Positions 34,065 to 43,692 of a DNA stretch of 64,000 bases are shown in pieces. The stretch lies in NCBI RefSeq assembly GCF_026262505.1, contig NC_067204.1, positions 1,521,797 to 1,585,796 on the forward strand, read 5' to 3'. The notes beneath the pieces are model-generated. The model was given only the letters and a program-made list of their open reading frames with translations, was not told the origin of the DNA and did no database searches. Origin of the DNA: Trichomonas vaginalis G3. Its lineage: Eukaryota > Parabasalia > Trichomonadida > Trichomonadidae. A program made the translations under genes and the position numbers. How positions within the stretch are numbered: position 1 is the first letter of the stretch; the number at the start of each line of letters is the position of its first letter.

Positions 34065-35171
34065 TTATTCATAAGGATTCTCGAAATAAGTATTTGATTG
34101 TTCTTGCTTTGGATTATATGCTGGTGCTTTATATTCATTAGGATATGGATTGCTGTTCGTTTCTTCTAAAGGTAAATCTTTTTCGGTTTTATCAACAAGG
34201 CTTTGATTAATTGGATTTTCAGCTCTGAATTTTCTGTGTCTATAACATAAGTAAGCAGCGACAGCAATGAGACCTGCTCCAACTGCTGCTCCAATAATAA
34301 TTTCCAAAACAGCACCTTCACTTAGTCCTTCATCACTATCATCATCAGAATAATTATGATCATCTGATTTTTGTTCAACTGGTTCTGATGAATTTATTTC
34401 ATGATACGAATTATCAAAAATGATAAGAGATCTATGAGTTGAATTATTTCCTTTGATTAAATATGATGTATTATATTTGTCGCCAGCATGATAAAAAAAT
34501 AAGTAATCGTGTTTAGAATTAGTTATTGTTAGAAAAGGTTTTTCAACAATAATATTAGCTCTATTTATTTTTCCATAGACATCATAAATATCACCATCTT
34601 CGAAATGAACTGTTCCATTTGTGAAAGCAGTAACAACACATGTATGAGCTGTGTCCTGAGAAGTGAATTTGTAATTAGACCTTACATTTGTGATAATCGA
34701 AGTGCAATCATAATAATTCAAATTAAAAACAACAAAATTACATGGAATAGGTTCGTCACTGGAGGATTCTAATGTAATTGTACCTGTGTGAGCGAAATAA
34801 ATTGCTGAATATTGTGTATTTCCAAGAATTTCTAAAGATACTTCTGAAGTTCTTGCTTCTCCGGAAATGTTGCGATAATCAGTAAATACTACGTATTGTT
34901 CCTTATAAAAATTAAGTTTTGTTTGATTTCTGCCAATTAATAACTTTTGAATTCCGAATATTTTGTATTTTGGCTGGGATCCAAAAGAAATTGATTGGTT
35001 GCAAAGATATTCGAGCTTGTCCTTATCATAAGCACTGTATGTATCATAAGAAAAACTTTGTGAAATTTTGATTGTTGCAACTGTATTCGGAGATTTACTT
35101 CTGAACAAAATGTATAATGTCGGTGAGAAATAAAGGAAACAATAAGAATTACCGAAAAAGTGACAAAACAT
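34065..35171 (-). CDS. C-terminal part of split surface protein (unit 7)
   Basis: As 3294-4400. Partner N-terminal part: 37103-37696. Confidence 0.6.
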   Translation of the reverse strand: MFCHFFGNSYCFLYFSPTLYILFRSKSPNTVATIKISQSFSYDTYSAYDKDKLEYLCNQSISFGSQPKYKIFGIQKLLIGRNQTKLNFYKEQYVVFTDYRNISGEARTSEVSLEILGNTQYSAIYFAHTGTITLESSSDEPIPCNFVVFNLNYYDCTSIITNVRSNYKFTSQDTAHTCVVTAFTNGTVHFEDGDIYDVYGKINRANIIVEKPFLTITNSKHDYLFFYHAGDKYNTSYLIKGNNSTHRSLIIFDNSYHEINSSEPVEQKSDDHNYSDDDSDEGLSEGAVLEIIIGAAVGAGLIAVAAYLCYRHRKFRAENPINQSLVDKTEKDLPLEETNSNPYPNEYKAPAYNPKQEQSNTYFENPYE

Positions 35172-35442
35172 CAAAAACAGGGAGGGGGTCTCAATTTTTA
35201 TTACTTATATTATTTTACAATATTTATATAAATACTCTTTATAATATATTTTACTATAAAATTATACCTCAAATTCAAATATTTATAATATTATTTACAT
35301 AATTATCTCAAAATTATATTTTTATATATTATTTTTCATATGTATAAATCATATAATCTATATCTATGCAAATCTCATCTAAAATTTTTTGAAGCAAACC
35401 GCTACCATTTTATAATGGTCCATCTTAAATTCATCATAAATT

Positions 35443-36422
35443 CTGGTACATGTTAGTACCAGAGTCTTCAAATCTCAAACACTCTGGTACCAACATGTAC
35501 CAGACGCGAGTTTCCAATGCCCTCGTACGATTTTCTATTAAGATCTTCTTGAATGAGAAGGTCTTCATAGAAACTCGTACGAGGGCTTCTCTTTTAAATA
35601 CTCTGGTACCTGCTGGTATCGGAGTCGACTTTACAGCCCTTTCCCCAATTTTGAAGCTGGGGAAAGTTTTCAAGCAATGAAAGGGAAGCTCTCGCTATGA
35701 GGTGAAAATCTAGAATTTTTACCTCATAGCGAGTAATCCTTTGTTAATTGCTTGAAAACTTTCTTCAAATTATCAAAATTTCGAGGAAAGTTTCCTTGCT
35801 TCAAAGTAGAGATGGAGCCCTTTGAGCCACTGCATATAGGTCAGTGACTCAAAATACTCCATCTCTACTAGAAATCGCCAAAATTTGGGTCGCAATCTTT
35901 GAAATGCGACGCAAGTTTGGGCAATTTCGCGAGGGACTTGCTCCATTTGGTGCATAGATTCACACTCTATGCACCAGATGGAACAATTCTTTCGCTGACA
36001 GCGGGAAACTTTGTCTGAATAGTTTAACATTCAGACAAAGTTTCCCGCTGTCAGAGAGGGAATGGAAGGGTAAGAGGTATATATTCATAATGTATACCTC
36101 TTACTCTTCCATTCCCTCAAGAAAGTTCAAAAACTTGGGTGCAATCAGTTCTGATTGCACCCAAGTTTTTGAACTTTATATAGGGAATTGTTGGCTATGT
36201 TGTACTGATCATGAATCAGTACATCATAGCCAACAATTCCTTCGCAAACAGTGGGAAACTTTGTCTGAATAGTTTAACATTCAGACAAAGTTTCCCGCTG
36301 TCAGGGAGGGAATTAGAGGAGATATATAGATAGACTATAAATCTCTCACCCTTTAATTCCCTCAAGAAAGTTCAAAAACTTGGGTGCAATCAGAACTGAT
36401 TGCACCAAAGTTTTTGAATTTT
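35443..36422. repeat. Hairpin array, unit 8
   Basis: All 14 stems recognisable. H13 has lost 5 bp from its left arm (near 36319), the only visible stem-damaging change among the copies. Confidence 0.9.
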
Positions 36423-36441
36423 GTATAAGGAATTGTTGGCT

Positions 36442-36990
36442 ATGATGTGGATAGCCGCTGCCAGACCAAATGAATTAACCGTTGTGAATAACGTTTCTGA
36501 ATCTTTATTTAAAAAGATAAAATATCACGATTTTGGCTGCGTTAAAAATCAAAGAATTGATGTTTTTGTCAAAAATCTTTTAGAAGAAGTTGCACCCAAT
36601 TACTTTTATCGTATTAAAAACGATTTACTTCAAACAGGTTTTATTCCTTCAATTAGAATTCGCGAGCCTCGATTGACAGATTATAAAACAAAATTGAAAA
36701 GAGAAGTTCAATCACGTTTATACCAAGTATTAAATTTTGTTCAGAATCAAGAAGCCAATTTGAATCCATTAAGATTTTTATTGGAAAATGCTGAAGAAAA
36801 ACTTTCTCAAATAAATGAGAAGATACAAAATTCAATTACATATTTAAGATCGTTTGAAATTCCAAATGAATTGTTAGATACGTATATGTTAGAAATTAAT
36901 GAATTTTGTTATAATTCTCCAGATTATATTTTAGAACATTTCGAAGAATTTTTGGAGGATTTCAAAGAAAAGAATAATTTAATAGACTAA
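36442..36990 (+). CDS. Element E ORF, 182 aa (unit 8)
   Basis: Same unknown protein as at 577-1125, frame intact. Confidence 0.5.
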   Translation: MMWIAAARPNELTVVNNVSESLFKKIKYHDFGCVKNQRIDVFVKNLLEEVAPNYFYRIKNDLLQTGFIPSIRIREPRLTDYKTKLKREVQSRLYQVLNFVQNQEANLNPLRFLLENAEEKLSQINEKIQNSITYLRSFEIPNELLDTYMLEINEFCYNSPDYILEHFEEFLEDFKEKNNLID

Positions 36991-37102
36991 AAAATTTATT
37001 ATTTTTATTTATTGTGAATTTTAAATTGTCACTTTTTAACTGTTACTCCCTATTGAAAGTGTCACTTTTTGGGTGTCACTTTTTCGGAAATTCTTATATA
37101 CT

Positions 37103-37696
37103 CTAAGAAAAACTTTGTGAAATTTTGATTGTTGCAACTGTATTCGGAGATTTACTTCTGAACAAAATGTATAATGTCGGTGAGAAATAAAGATGGTCTG
37201 TTGTGTAATTTATAACTTTGTATTGAAATGTTGGTTGATAATAAGAATAATTAAAATCGTAATCATCCGAAGATGTGCTTATGTTCAATCTAACATCTGT
37301 TGGATCTAAGTAAACTGAGCAGTAATTCTTATTGATTTCATATTTTTTATTTGAATAATTGAAAGCTAGATCGTTCGATTCGGATAGAAATTCTATGGAA
37401 TCGCAGTAATTTGGAAAAGAAACTACACAAAATCTTACTTTATAATTATAATACGTGTTTGTTGATTTAAAATTAAAAGTTGGCTCTGTGATTTTCCATA
37501 TTTTGCTTGTGCATGATTCATAGTTAATACGCAAGTAATCGCTCATATATGTATCTTGTAGAATAAAATAATAACTAAATGATTTGTTATCTGCAAATGA
37601 AAAAGTAATATCTTGACCATATGAACCAATGTCAATTAAATAATCTCCTGTTCTGTTAATTATACCATTGGTGATTGTATAGTAAAACCAGGACAT
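37103..37696 (-). pseudogene. N-terminal part of split surface gene (unit 8)
   Basis: As 1238-1831. Partner of 34065-35171. Confidence 0.6.
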
Positions 37697-38194
37697 TCAC
37701 AATGATTTTAATTTGAAAGCGGATCTATTCAGAATGAATTTTGAATATTTTACACAGTCAGATTGTCAAATCATTTTAGTTTATTGGATAATCCTTTTAA
37801 TGTATTATTTTTAAAATTTTAAAAATAAAATAAAAGTGGATCCAAAATTTTTGTATCAGAATGGGTCAATATTTCATGAATCAGTCCTCAAGAACAAAAA
37901 TGAAGAAGGTCGTAATTGCCTTATGCATCTAAGCTACTATCCAAAAAAGAGAAATTGGATTAGAAAAGGATTATGAGTGATTGAAATTAATACGTGTGCG
38001 AATAACCATGGATTTGTAAAAATTAATGCTTCAGAAATACAACATTTTGCTATTGAGAATTCCTTGTAAAGTCCAAATCTCAAAATACATAATTTTATAT
38101 TTAGTTTGTTTGATGTTGAAACTATATTACCACCAAGAAGAGACAATATTATCTTAGTAAACATGTTTCAATTAATTTGATGTTCTTGGATATA

Positions 38195-38603
38195 AACTGC
38201 GAGTCAAAAGGCGTACCTACCTTCAACTTTTTGAGAGAAGTCATACAATTAATTATATGAGTTTCTCTCAAAAAGTCGATTTCTGCCAGGTACACCTTTT
38301 GGACCGCACAAGCTATTTGCTCTAATTCGATATAACAACAAAGGATCATAAAACAGATATAAATATAGGATGAACTGATACGATTTTTTCGGGTCTAACT
38401 TCAAAATTTAAGATTTCGAAATTTAATACAAGCTTCAAACCAGAAATTTAAGCATAAATAGAAGTGATTTGCTACCTATTGCACGTGAAGCTTATTTGAG
38501 CTCTAATATTTAATAATTTTCTCTCGCTCTCAGTGAAGGCACCGTTAGCATTAGAAATGTAAACTATTCAAAAATTGATAGGTCCGCCTTTTGATTCGCA
38601 GTT
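38195..38603. mobile_element. MITE-like element G, unit 8
   Basis: Copy of 2330-2739 with TA flanks and one private base loss near 38465. Confidence 0.5.
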
Positions 38604-38684
38604 TAAAGCATAAATTTTGTCAATTAAATTTTAATTACAGAATAAAAAGAAAAGTCAATAAAAGCATATGAAAGCTGACACGAA

Positions 38685-38948
38685 TTATTCATAAGGATTA
38701 TCGAATAATGATTTCGATTTTTGTGAATAATTTGGTATTTCTTTTGTTTCGATTAAATATGGATTTATTTGAACCTCTTCTAAAGGTAATGGTTCGGATT
38801 TATTAGATACTTCTTCTAATAGACAACTTCTATTATCAATGAAATGTTCATGAATTATTGATTGTGTTTCCTCTCTTTTTTCTTTTTTTTTAAGACATAA
38901 AAGAGGAATTGCAATGCTTGATGGTAATGATAGTCTTATTGTTATCAA
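38685..38948 (-). pseudogene. Tail-only relic (unit 8)
   Basis: As 14275-14538. Confidence 0.5.
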
Positions 38949-39158
38949 TTAAAATTATCTCCCATCCTATATAATAAAATTTGATTCAATATTACTAAAT
39001 ACTTTATGTTTCTTAATAATTGAGATGCCTAAAATGTTGATAATGTTGTTATAAACTTATTTTCACACGCTCAATCTTATGGGAGTAATAAGAATTGTAA
39101 TAAAAAAAACATTATAAATCTTTAAAGATTCGTTCATAAACAATATATAAAAAAATAG

Positions 39159-39432
39159 TTATTCATAAGGATTCTCGAAATAAGTATTTGATTGTTCTTG
39201 CTTTGGATTATATGCTGGTGCTTTATATTCATTAGGATATGGATTGCTGTTCGTTTCTTCTAAAGGTAAATCTTTTTCGGTTTTATCAACAAGGCTTTGA
39301 TTAATTGGATTTTCAGCTCTGAATTTTCTGTGTCTATAACATAAGTAAGCAGCGACAGCAATGAGACCTGCTCCAACTGCTGCTCCAATAATAATTTCCA
39401 AAACAGCACCTTCACTTAGTCCTTCATCACTA
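39159..39432 (-). pseudogene. Membrane/tail end of last surface gene copy (unit 8)
   Basis: Only the transmembrane segment and NPYE tail remain, up to the F insertion. The ectodomain side is absent because the array ends inside F. Confidence 0.6.
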
Positions 39433-39658
39433 TTGTAATAAACAGAAATTCATCAAAAGTGACAGCTCTCAATTTTTTGACATTTGTAAATTCTAAATTG
39501 AATGAGAAAAATGAAATAATACTAAGCATAATACAATATTCTAGATTTAATTATAATTAGGAAAAAGTTAGTTTTGAGAGTACTTTTCATAGGCATATAG
39601 AATGAAATCTTCTGAAAAATAATATCACATAAACTCATATTATTTTCTAATATATAAC

Positions 39659-39664
<6 letters not shown>
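39433..39664. mobile_element. Foldback element F, copy 3 (truncated)
   Basis: Matches the first ~230 bp of F, including its left end, then stops abruptly at the A run. Confidence 0.85.

Positions 39665-39693
<29 letters not shown>
39665..39693. repeat. A29 homopolymer at the array/Polinton junction
   Basis: 29 consecutive A residues separate the truncated F copy from unrelated DNA. This may be a true breakpoint or an assembly join. Confidence 0.9.
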
Positions 39694-39695
<2 letters not shown>

Positions 39696-39699
39696 TAGT

Positions 39700-39732
39700 G
39701 GGGCTTCCAGGGGCTGCGCCCCTTCTAGCCCC
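39700..39732. other. G+C-rich hairpin at element edge
   Basis: GGGGCT...AGCCCC outer arms enclose an inner AGGGGC-TGC-GCCCCT stem, in otherwise A+T-rich DNA, directly after the A run. Function unknown. Confidence 0.5.
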
Positions 39733-39851
39733 GAAGATGTTTAGTATAAATGAAGTTCTTATATACGGGTCTTCCAGGAGCTTTTCACAAATTATATATG
39801 TTTTCATGTTTTGTCAAGACTTCTTCGTAAAATCAGACAAAAATAATGTTT

Positions 39852-39900
39852 AGGGTAGAAGGTTAGATATAACCTCTTTTCTAACCTCTTTTCTACCCTC
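39852..39900. repeat. Palindromic repeat R, copy 1
   Basis: AGGGTAGAA...CTACCCT enclosing GGTTAG...CTAACC. The same ~48-bp sequence occurs four more times near 52.1-53.5 kb. Here it lies about 85 bp before the methyltransferase start. Confidence 0.75.
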
Positions 39901-39984
39901 TTGAATTTTCAAGACTTCTTCGTACATGTTTTGTCACTTTTCTGTCACTTTTCAGGGAAAAAACATTTTTATTATATATATAAA

Positions 39985-40802
39985 ATGAATTTTACAAAAC
40001 CACCGTTACCCTTCTTTGGAAATAAGAGTAGATGTAAAGATATTCTATTGAGAGAACTTAAGAAACTACCGAATGGTCTAACATTTGTAGACTTGTTCGG
40101 TGGAAGTTTCTATATATCTCATTTGTGCCATACAATATTTCCTGACTCAAAGATTATATGCAATGACTTCGACAACTATATGAACCGTCTCAAACATATA
40201 CCAGACACAAACAAAATATTGAAAGAGTTAAAAGAAAAGATACCTATAGGTAAGATGGAACGTATACCATTAGATAAGAAAAATACTGTCAGAGAGGTTT
40301 TGAAAAAGGCAGAGTATATTGACTGGGATAGTATATCTGCTAGACTATTATATAGTGGTGCTATAAGAGTTCATGACATTGAAACACTTATGTCAAAAGT
40401 TTTATATCTTAACTATACAAATGTTTTCAAAGAGAACATAGAAAAATATATTGAGGGTATAGAGTTTGTGAGATGTCATTGGACAGAGTTGTATGAAAAA
40501 TATAAAGACAAGGAAAATGTTTTCTTTATAGTGGACCCGCCGTTCTTAACACATGGGATTTTCAATACCAAGTAGACTGGACTTTGAGAGACTCTTTAGA
40601 AACTTTAGACGTTTTACATAACCATCCATGCTTTTACTTTACATCCGATAAAAGTGGTTTGGAAACCGTTATGAGATGGTTAGAGGACATACATGACTAT
40701 GAGTTTAGATACGATAAGATAGAATATGAGAGAGGTCCTATAAACTGGAGAAAGTGTCATAACAAAGAAATTTTACTAGTAAGTAAATGTGGTTTGAAAT
40801 AG
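39985..40802 (+). pseudogene. DNA adenine methyltransferase (D12/Dam-type), Polinton cargo, broken
   Basis: Shows the D12-class order: PFFGNKSR near the N-terminus (the P-x-x-G-x-K region that binds S-adenosylmethionine), FVDLFGGSF, then catalytic VDPPF (DPPY type). Such enzymes methylate adenine N6 in DNA. In a Polinton this could mark element DNA or act in defence or restriction evasion. It begins at an ATG after a TATATATAAA stretch and is followed by a 43-codon membrane-protein ORF overlapping its end. The reading frame is not whole (about one break), so this copy is treated as fossil. Confidence 0.75.
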
Positions 40803-40918
40803 GACTACTTGTTTTAGGTTTTTTCCATTGTGTCATTTACTTATTTGACGTGGCAGAAAGATATAGAGAATATGAAGATGAACCAATGCCTGCAAATGTC
40901 CAGTATATGTACTCGTAA
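40787..40918 (+). CDS. Small membrane protein, 43 aa
   Basis: MWFEIGLLVLGFFHCVIYLF forms one hydrophobic segment followed by a charged tail (DVAERYREYEDEP). It starts inside the end of the methyltransferase region and precedes the 120-aa ORF by 23 bp. No family recognised; it could be a virion membrane or lysis-type protein, but nothing proves that. Confidence 0.4.
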   Translation: MWFEIGLLVLGFFHCVIYLFDVAERYREYEDEPMPANVQYMYS

Positions 40919-40941
40919 GAGATATTTTTATCTAATATTAA

Positions 40942-41304
40942 ATGGACGCACAGAACTTAGCGAATGCACAGCAACCTGGACAACCAAACCCAGAGAATAT
41001 TCCAAATGAAGTTAGAATACAAACTGCAATGGCAAACTATGGTCAAGTGCCAACAGATGTACAAATGCAAACTGCCATGTCAAATGACGCTGCGTTAGGT
41101 TTGCCACCATGGTATGCAAATATGAGATGGAAAGAGTTTTATACAAACCCTGAAGTGGGATATAAACAACTTTATGCAGATGACGCGAACACAGGAGTTG
41201 ACCCAGAGTATGTTTTCTACCAGAGGAGAAACAGAATGTATGAGCTCCAGTTAAAGAATGCTATGGAACTCAACAGGAAACGTAAGAGACTAGGCGGACA
41301 TTAG
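40942..41304 (+). CDS. Unknown Polinton protein, 120 aa
   Basis: The N-terminal half holds two copies of a V(R/Q)(I/M)QTAM motif (about residues 24-30 and 40-46). A conserved-looking centre (GLPPWYANMRWKEFY) and a basic C-terminus (NRKRKRLGGH) follow. It is preceded by a TTTTTATCTAATATTAAATG leader like other genes of the element and followed 18 bp later by the pVI-like ORF. The basic tail and position among virion-type genes suggest a virion or DNA-associated protein; this is inference. Confidence 0.5.
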   Translation: MDAQNLANAQQPGQPNPENIPNEVRIQTAMANYGQVPTDVQMQTAMSNDAALGLPPWYANMRWKEFYTNPEVGYKQLYADDANTGVDPEYVFYQRRNRMYELQLKNAMELNRKRKRLGGH

Positions 41305-41322
41305 ATTTTTACATATAGTAAA

Positions 41323-41565
41323 ATGGGTTTCTTCAGTAGTATTGGAAACTTCTTTCGAAATGTTGGAAGAGGTATATGGAATGGAATAAAAACCGTAGGA
41401 AGAGGAATTTGGAACGGAGTCAAAAATATTGGTAAAAGGGTAGGTCAGTTTGTTGGTATTATACCTAAAGACCCTGAACCAGAAGAACAAGCTCCTGTTA
41501 TACAACAGCCTGAACCTGCACCACAGTCTAGTTGGCAACCAAATCCAACACCTCAACCGTATTAA
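41323..41565 (+). CDS. pVI-like amphipathic protein, 80 aa
   Basis: The N-terminus MGFFSSIGNFF fits an N-myristoylation pattern (G2, S6). Two repeats of VGRGIWNGIK-type sequence follow (about residues 14-35), predicted to be a glycine-rich amphipathic helix, then a Pro/Gln/Glu-rich tail. Adenovirus pVI and small Polinton virion proteins use such helices to disrupt membranes on entry. The assignment is by character, not by alignment. Confidence 0.5.
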   Translation: MGFFSSIGNFFRNVGRGIWNGIKTVGRGIWNGVKNIGKRVGQFVGIIPKDPEPEEQAPVIQQPEPAPQSSWQPNPTPQPY

Positions 41566-41569
41566 AAAA

Positions 41570-42418
41570 TTATATTTTTACCGTTCGATAGTAGTTGTAT
41601 ATGAAACTAAGTTCTAAGTAAAACGCGTGGTATAATGGAATTATTCTCTTTCTTCCATCTGTAGTAAACCATACTTGAAAGTCTGAAATACTTCCACTTG
41701 GTGGTTCGTATAACTTTGTAGGTTTTTCGTAAAAGTCATTTGCCAAGCATAAGAAAGAGTTTTGGGCGCCAGAAAATGAAGCATGAACAATAATAGCAGC
41801 TGGGTCGAAAACATCTTTAAATAAATATGGTTCATCTCTTGCATATCGACTGTAAATATTTGCTAAAGGAAGTTCGACTTTCTGATTTAACATTCTTTGC
41901 AAATAATACCATGACATTGCAGTGAATTCTGTATATATTTGTTCGTCTTTCTTTGGATTGTCTTCGTAGATTTGAAATGACACTTGTGAATTTTGTTTGT
42001 CATATACAATTCTCACATAAAGTGTGCTCTCGGTATTTGCATATTCATCAGCATATTTTGCATAACATGAATTTATTTTATCTTCTATATTTTTTAACGC
42101 AGTCTGTAGAGAAGATGAAAGGTCAACTTGTATTAGCTCAATTTCTTCCCACATTTTTCGTTTCCCTTCAGATATATAATCTATATGAAACCTTACAATA
42201 AATGGAAAACTTTTATCTTCTACAGACACAAACTTCATTCTACGAAAGCCAATAGCTTTTGTGACGGATGGGTCTCTTAACCATCTAAGTGGGTAGTCAA
42301 AACGATAGCCTTCATGCTTTACGGTCTCTGTCTCAAACTTTTGACCGACATTCGTAAAAAGTTCATCTAATGGTTTAGTTGTAGCAACTCTTGAATTTTC
42401 TTTTTCTATTGGAAGCAT
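41570..42418 (-). CDS. Unknown Polinton protein, 282 aa
   Basis: A complete frame rich in beta-prone and aromatic residues (RFHIDYI, LYVRIVYD, VSFQIYED, WYYLQRML, FHAFYLELSF-like C-terminus), without signal or membrane segments. It is divergent from the fibre gene, with a short shared leader (TTTTATCTAGAATAAAAATG on one strand). It lies convergent with, and 4 bp from, the pVI-like ORF. It may be a virion protein, but I do not recognise the fold. Confidence 0.5.
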   Translation of the reverse strand: MLPIEKENSRVATTKPLDELFTNVGQKFETETVKHEGYRFDYPLRWLRDPSVTKAIGFRRMKFVSVEDKSFPFIVRFHIDYISEGKRKMWEEIELIQVDLSSSLQTALKNIEDKINSCYAKYADEYANTESTLYVRIVYDKQNSQVSFQIYEDNPKKDEQIYTEFTAMSWYYLQRMLNQKVELPLANIYSRYARDEPYLFKDVFDPAAIIVHASFSGAQNSFLCLANDFYEKPTKLYEPPSGSISDFQVWFTTDGRKRIIPLYHAFYLELSFIYNYYRTVKI

Positions 42419-42436
42419 ATTTTATCTAGAATAAAA

Positions 42437-43692
42437 ATGTCAAATGAAACAGCGTCTATGAGAGAAATACAACACAACCGACAACTCATTATGCAAGCTC
42501 TAAATAAGAACACAACAAACTTTTCAAACTATTCTAAGATATCTGAGTCATTGAAAGAAGGAAACTTAAAACTGACGATAAACCCAATGACAGACGAGTT
42601 TCTGTTTCAAGACAACAAGAACCATACTGTTTGTATAAATCCAACAAAAAGAACTTTAAACGAGAAACCTATAGATGAACTTCTTTTGAAAGCAGATATT
42701 GACAACAAAGCTGACAAAGAGTATGTAGATGCAACAAGAGACTATATTCTCGCATGGACAGATAGAACATACCACAAAAACACCATACACATAACATCTA
42801 TGACGTAGATGAACTACCAGCAATGTTAGATGACAAAGCGGATAAAACATATGTTGACAATAAAATGTCAAGTGAAGTGACAAGAGCTGACAAAGAATAT
42901 TCTAAAAAGACTCATACACACGATTTCTTCGCAACTGTTGGTATAGAAAATATTGCAGGAACGGTTGAAGAACCTGATGGAACTGGTGGGGATGCATTGT
43001 ATTGGAAACCTCCTAACTTTCCACAAGGTTTAACATCGGAGGATGACATAACGACGATGAAATACACTAGATGTAGAAATGTCTATGTCATGGAGGATGA
43101 AAACAAAGTTAAATTCACTGCTCAAGATTTATATGACAACAAAGCTGACAAAACATATGTTAACGATGAGTTAGATAAAAAAGCTGACAAAACATATGTT
43201 AACGATGAGTTAGATAAAAAAGCTGACAAAACAGAGCTTCAAACGTTAAAGACAGAAATGCTTCAAACATTATATCCTATAGGCTCTATTTATACGTCAA
43301 TGAACTCTACCAGACCAGAAACAGTTCTGGGTTTTGGAACTTGGACTCAAATAGTCGACAGGTTTTTGTATTGTGCAAACTCTTCAAAGGAAACAGGTGG
43401 AAGTAAAACGATTTCAGGTGCAAATTTACCTGCGCACAGTCACTACATAAATTTAAGTACATCTGAAGCAGGTTTGCATAGTCATAGATTTTGGGATTGG
43501 TCAGGAATGACAAAAGGTAAAGGATATGATGTTAAAGAGGACGTTAAGTTTGCTATAAATTGTTACTGGAGTAACACTGAGGTAGGAGGAAGCCATACAC
43601 ATCGCGTTTCAGGGTATACGCAAACAACGGGACAGAGTAAAGACTACATGCCACCTTACATGACAGTTTACGCATGGTATAGAAATGCTTAG
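42437..43692 (+). pseudogene. Phage-type tail-collar/fibre protein in Polinton, broken
   Basis: The middle carries repeated ADK(T/E)YV(N/D) heptad-like units typical of trimeric fibre shafts. The C-terminal half is a phage collar/Gp10-like receptor-binding region: YPIGSIYTSMNST, FGTWTQI, then LPAHSHYI, GLHSH, GGSHTH and MPPYMTVYAWYR. In phages and some giant viruses this domain tips long fibres and binds host surfaces. In a Polinton it could be the receptor-binding spike on the capsid. It shares a divergent promoter region with the 282-aa ORF. About one break, so fossil in this copy. Confidence 0.8.

Larger units (their letters stand above)
35136..37103. mobile_element. Element E, unit 8
   Basis: Copy of 4365-6337 with a 5-bp deletion inside hairpin H13. 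Confidence 0.7.
1..39664. repeat. Tandem array of eight ~5.1/6.36-kb units
   Basis: The same segment recurs head to tail. The start of hairpin H6 lies at 1, 5100, 11458, 16555, 19318, 25672, 30771 and 35870. Units are about 5099 bp, or about 6356 bp when element F is present (units 2, 5, 8). Unit 4 measures 2763 bp only because an assembly gap removes its middle. Copies differ by a few private indels or substitutions per unit, many in homopolymers, so the amplification is recent, or some differences are draft-sequence errors. The array ends inside a copy of F at an A run. By eye, copies look well above 99% identical; no alignment was run. Confidence 0.95.

Noticed and set aside
39665-39693. 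Poly(A) tail of a retroposed copy
   Set aside because: No upstream element with retroposon features and no target duplication; an assembly or breakpoint origin is equally likely.
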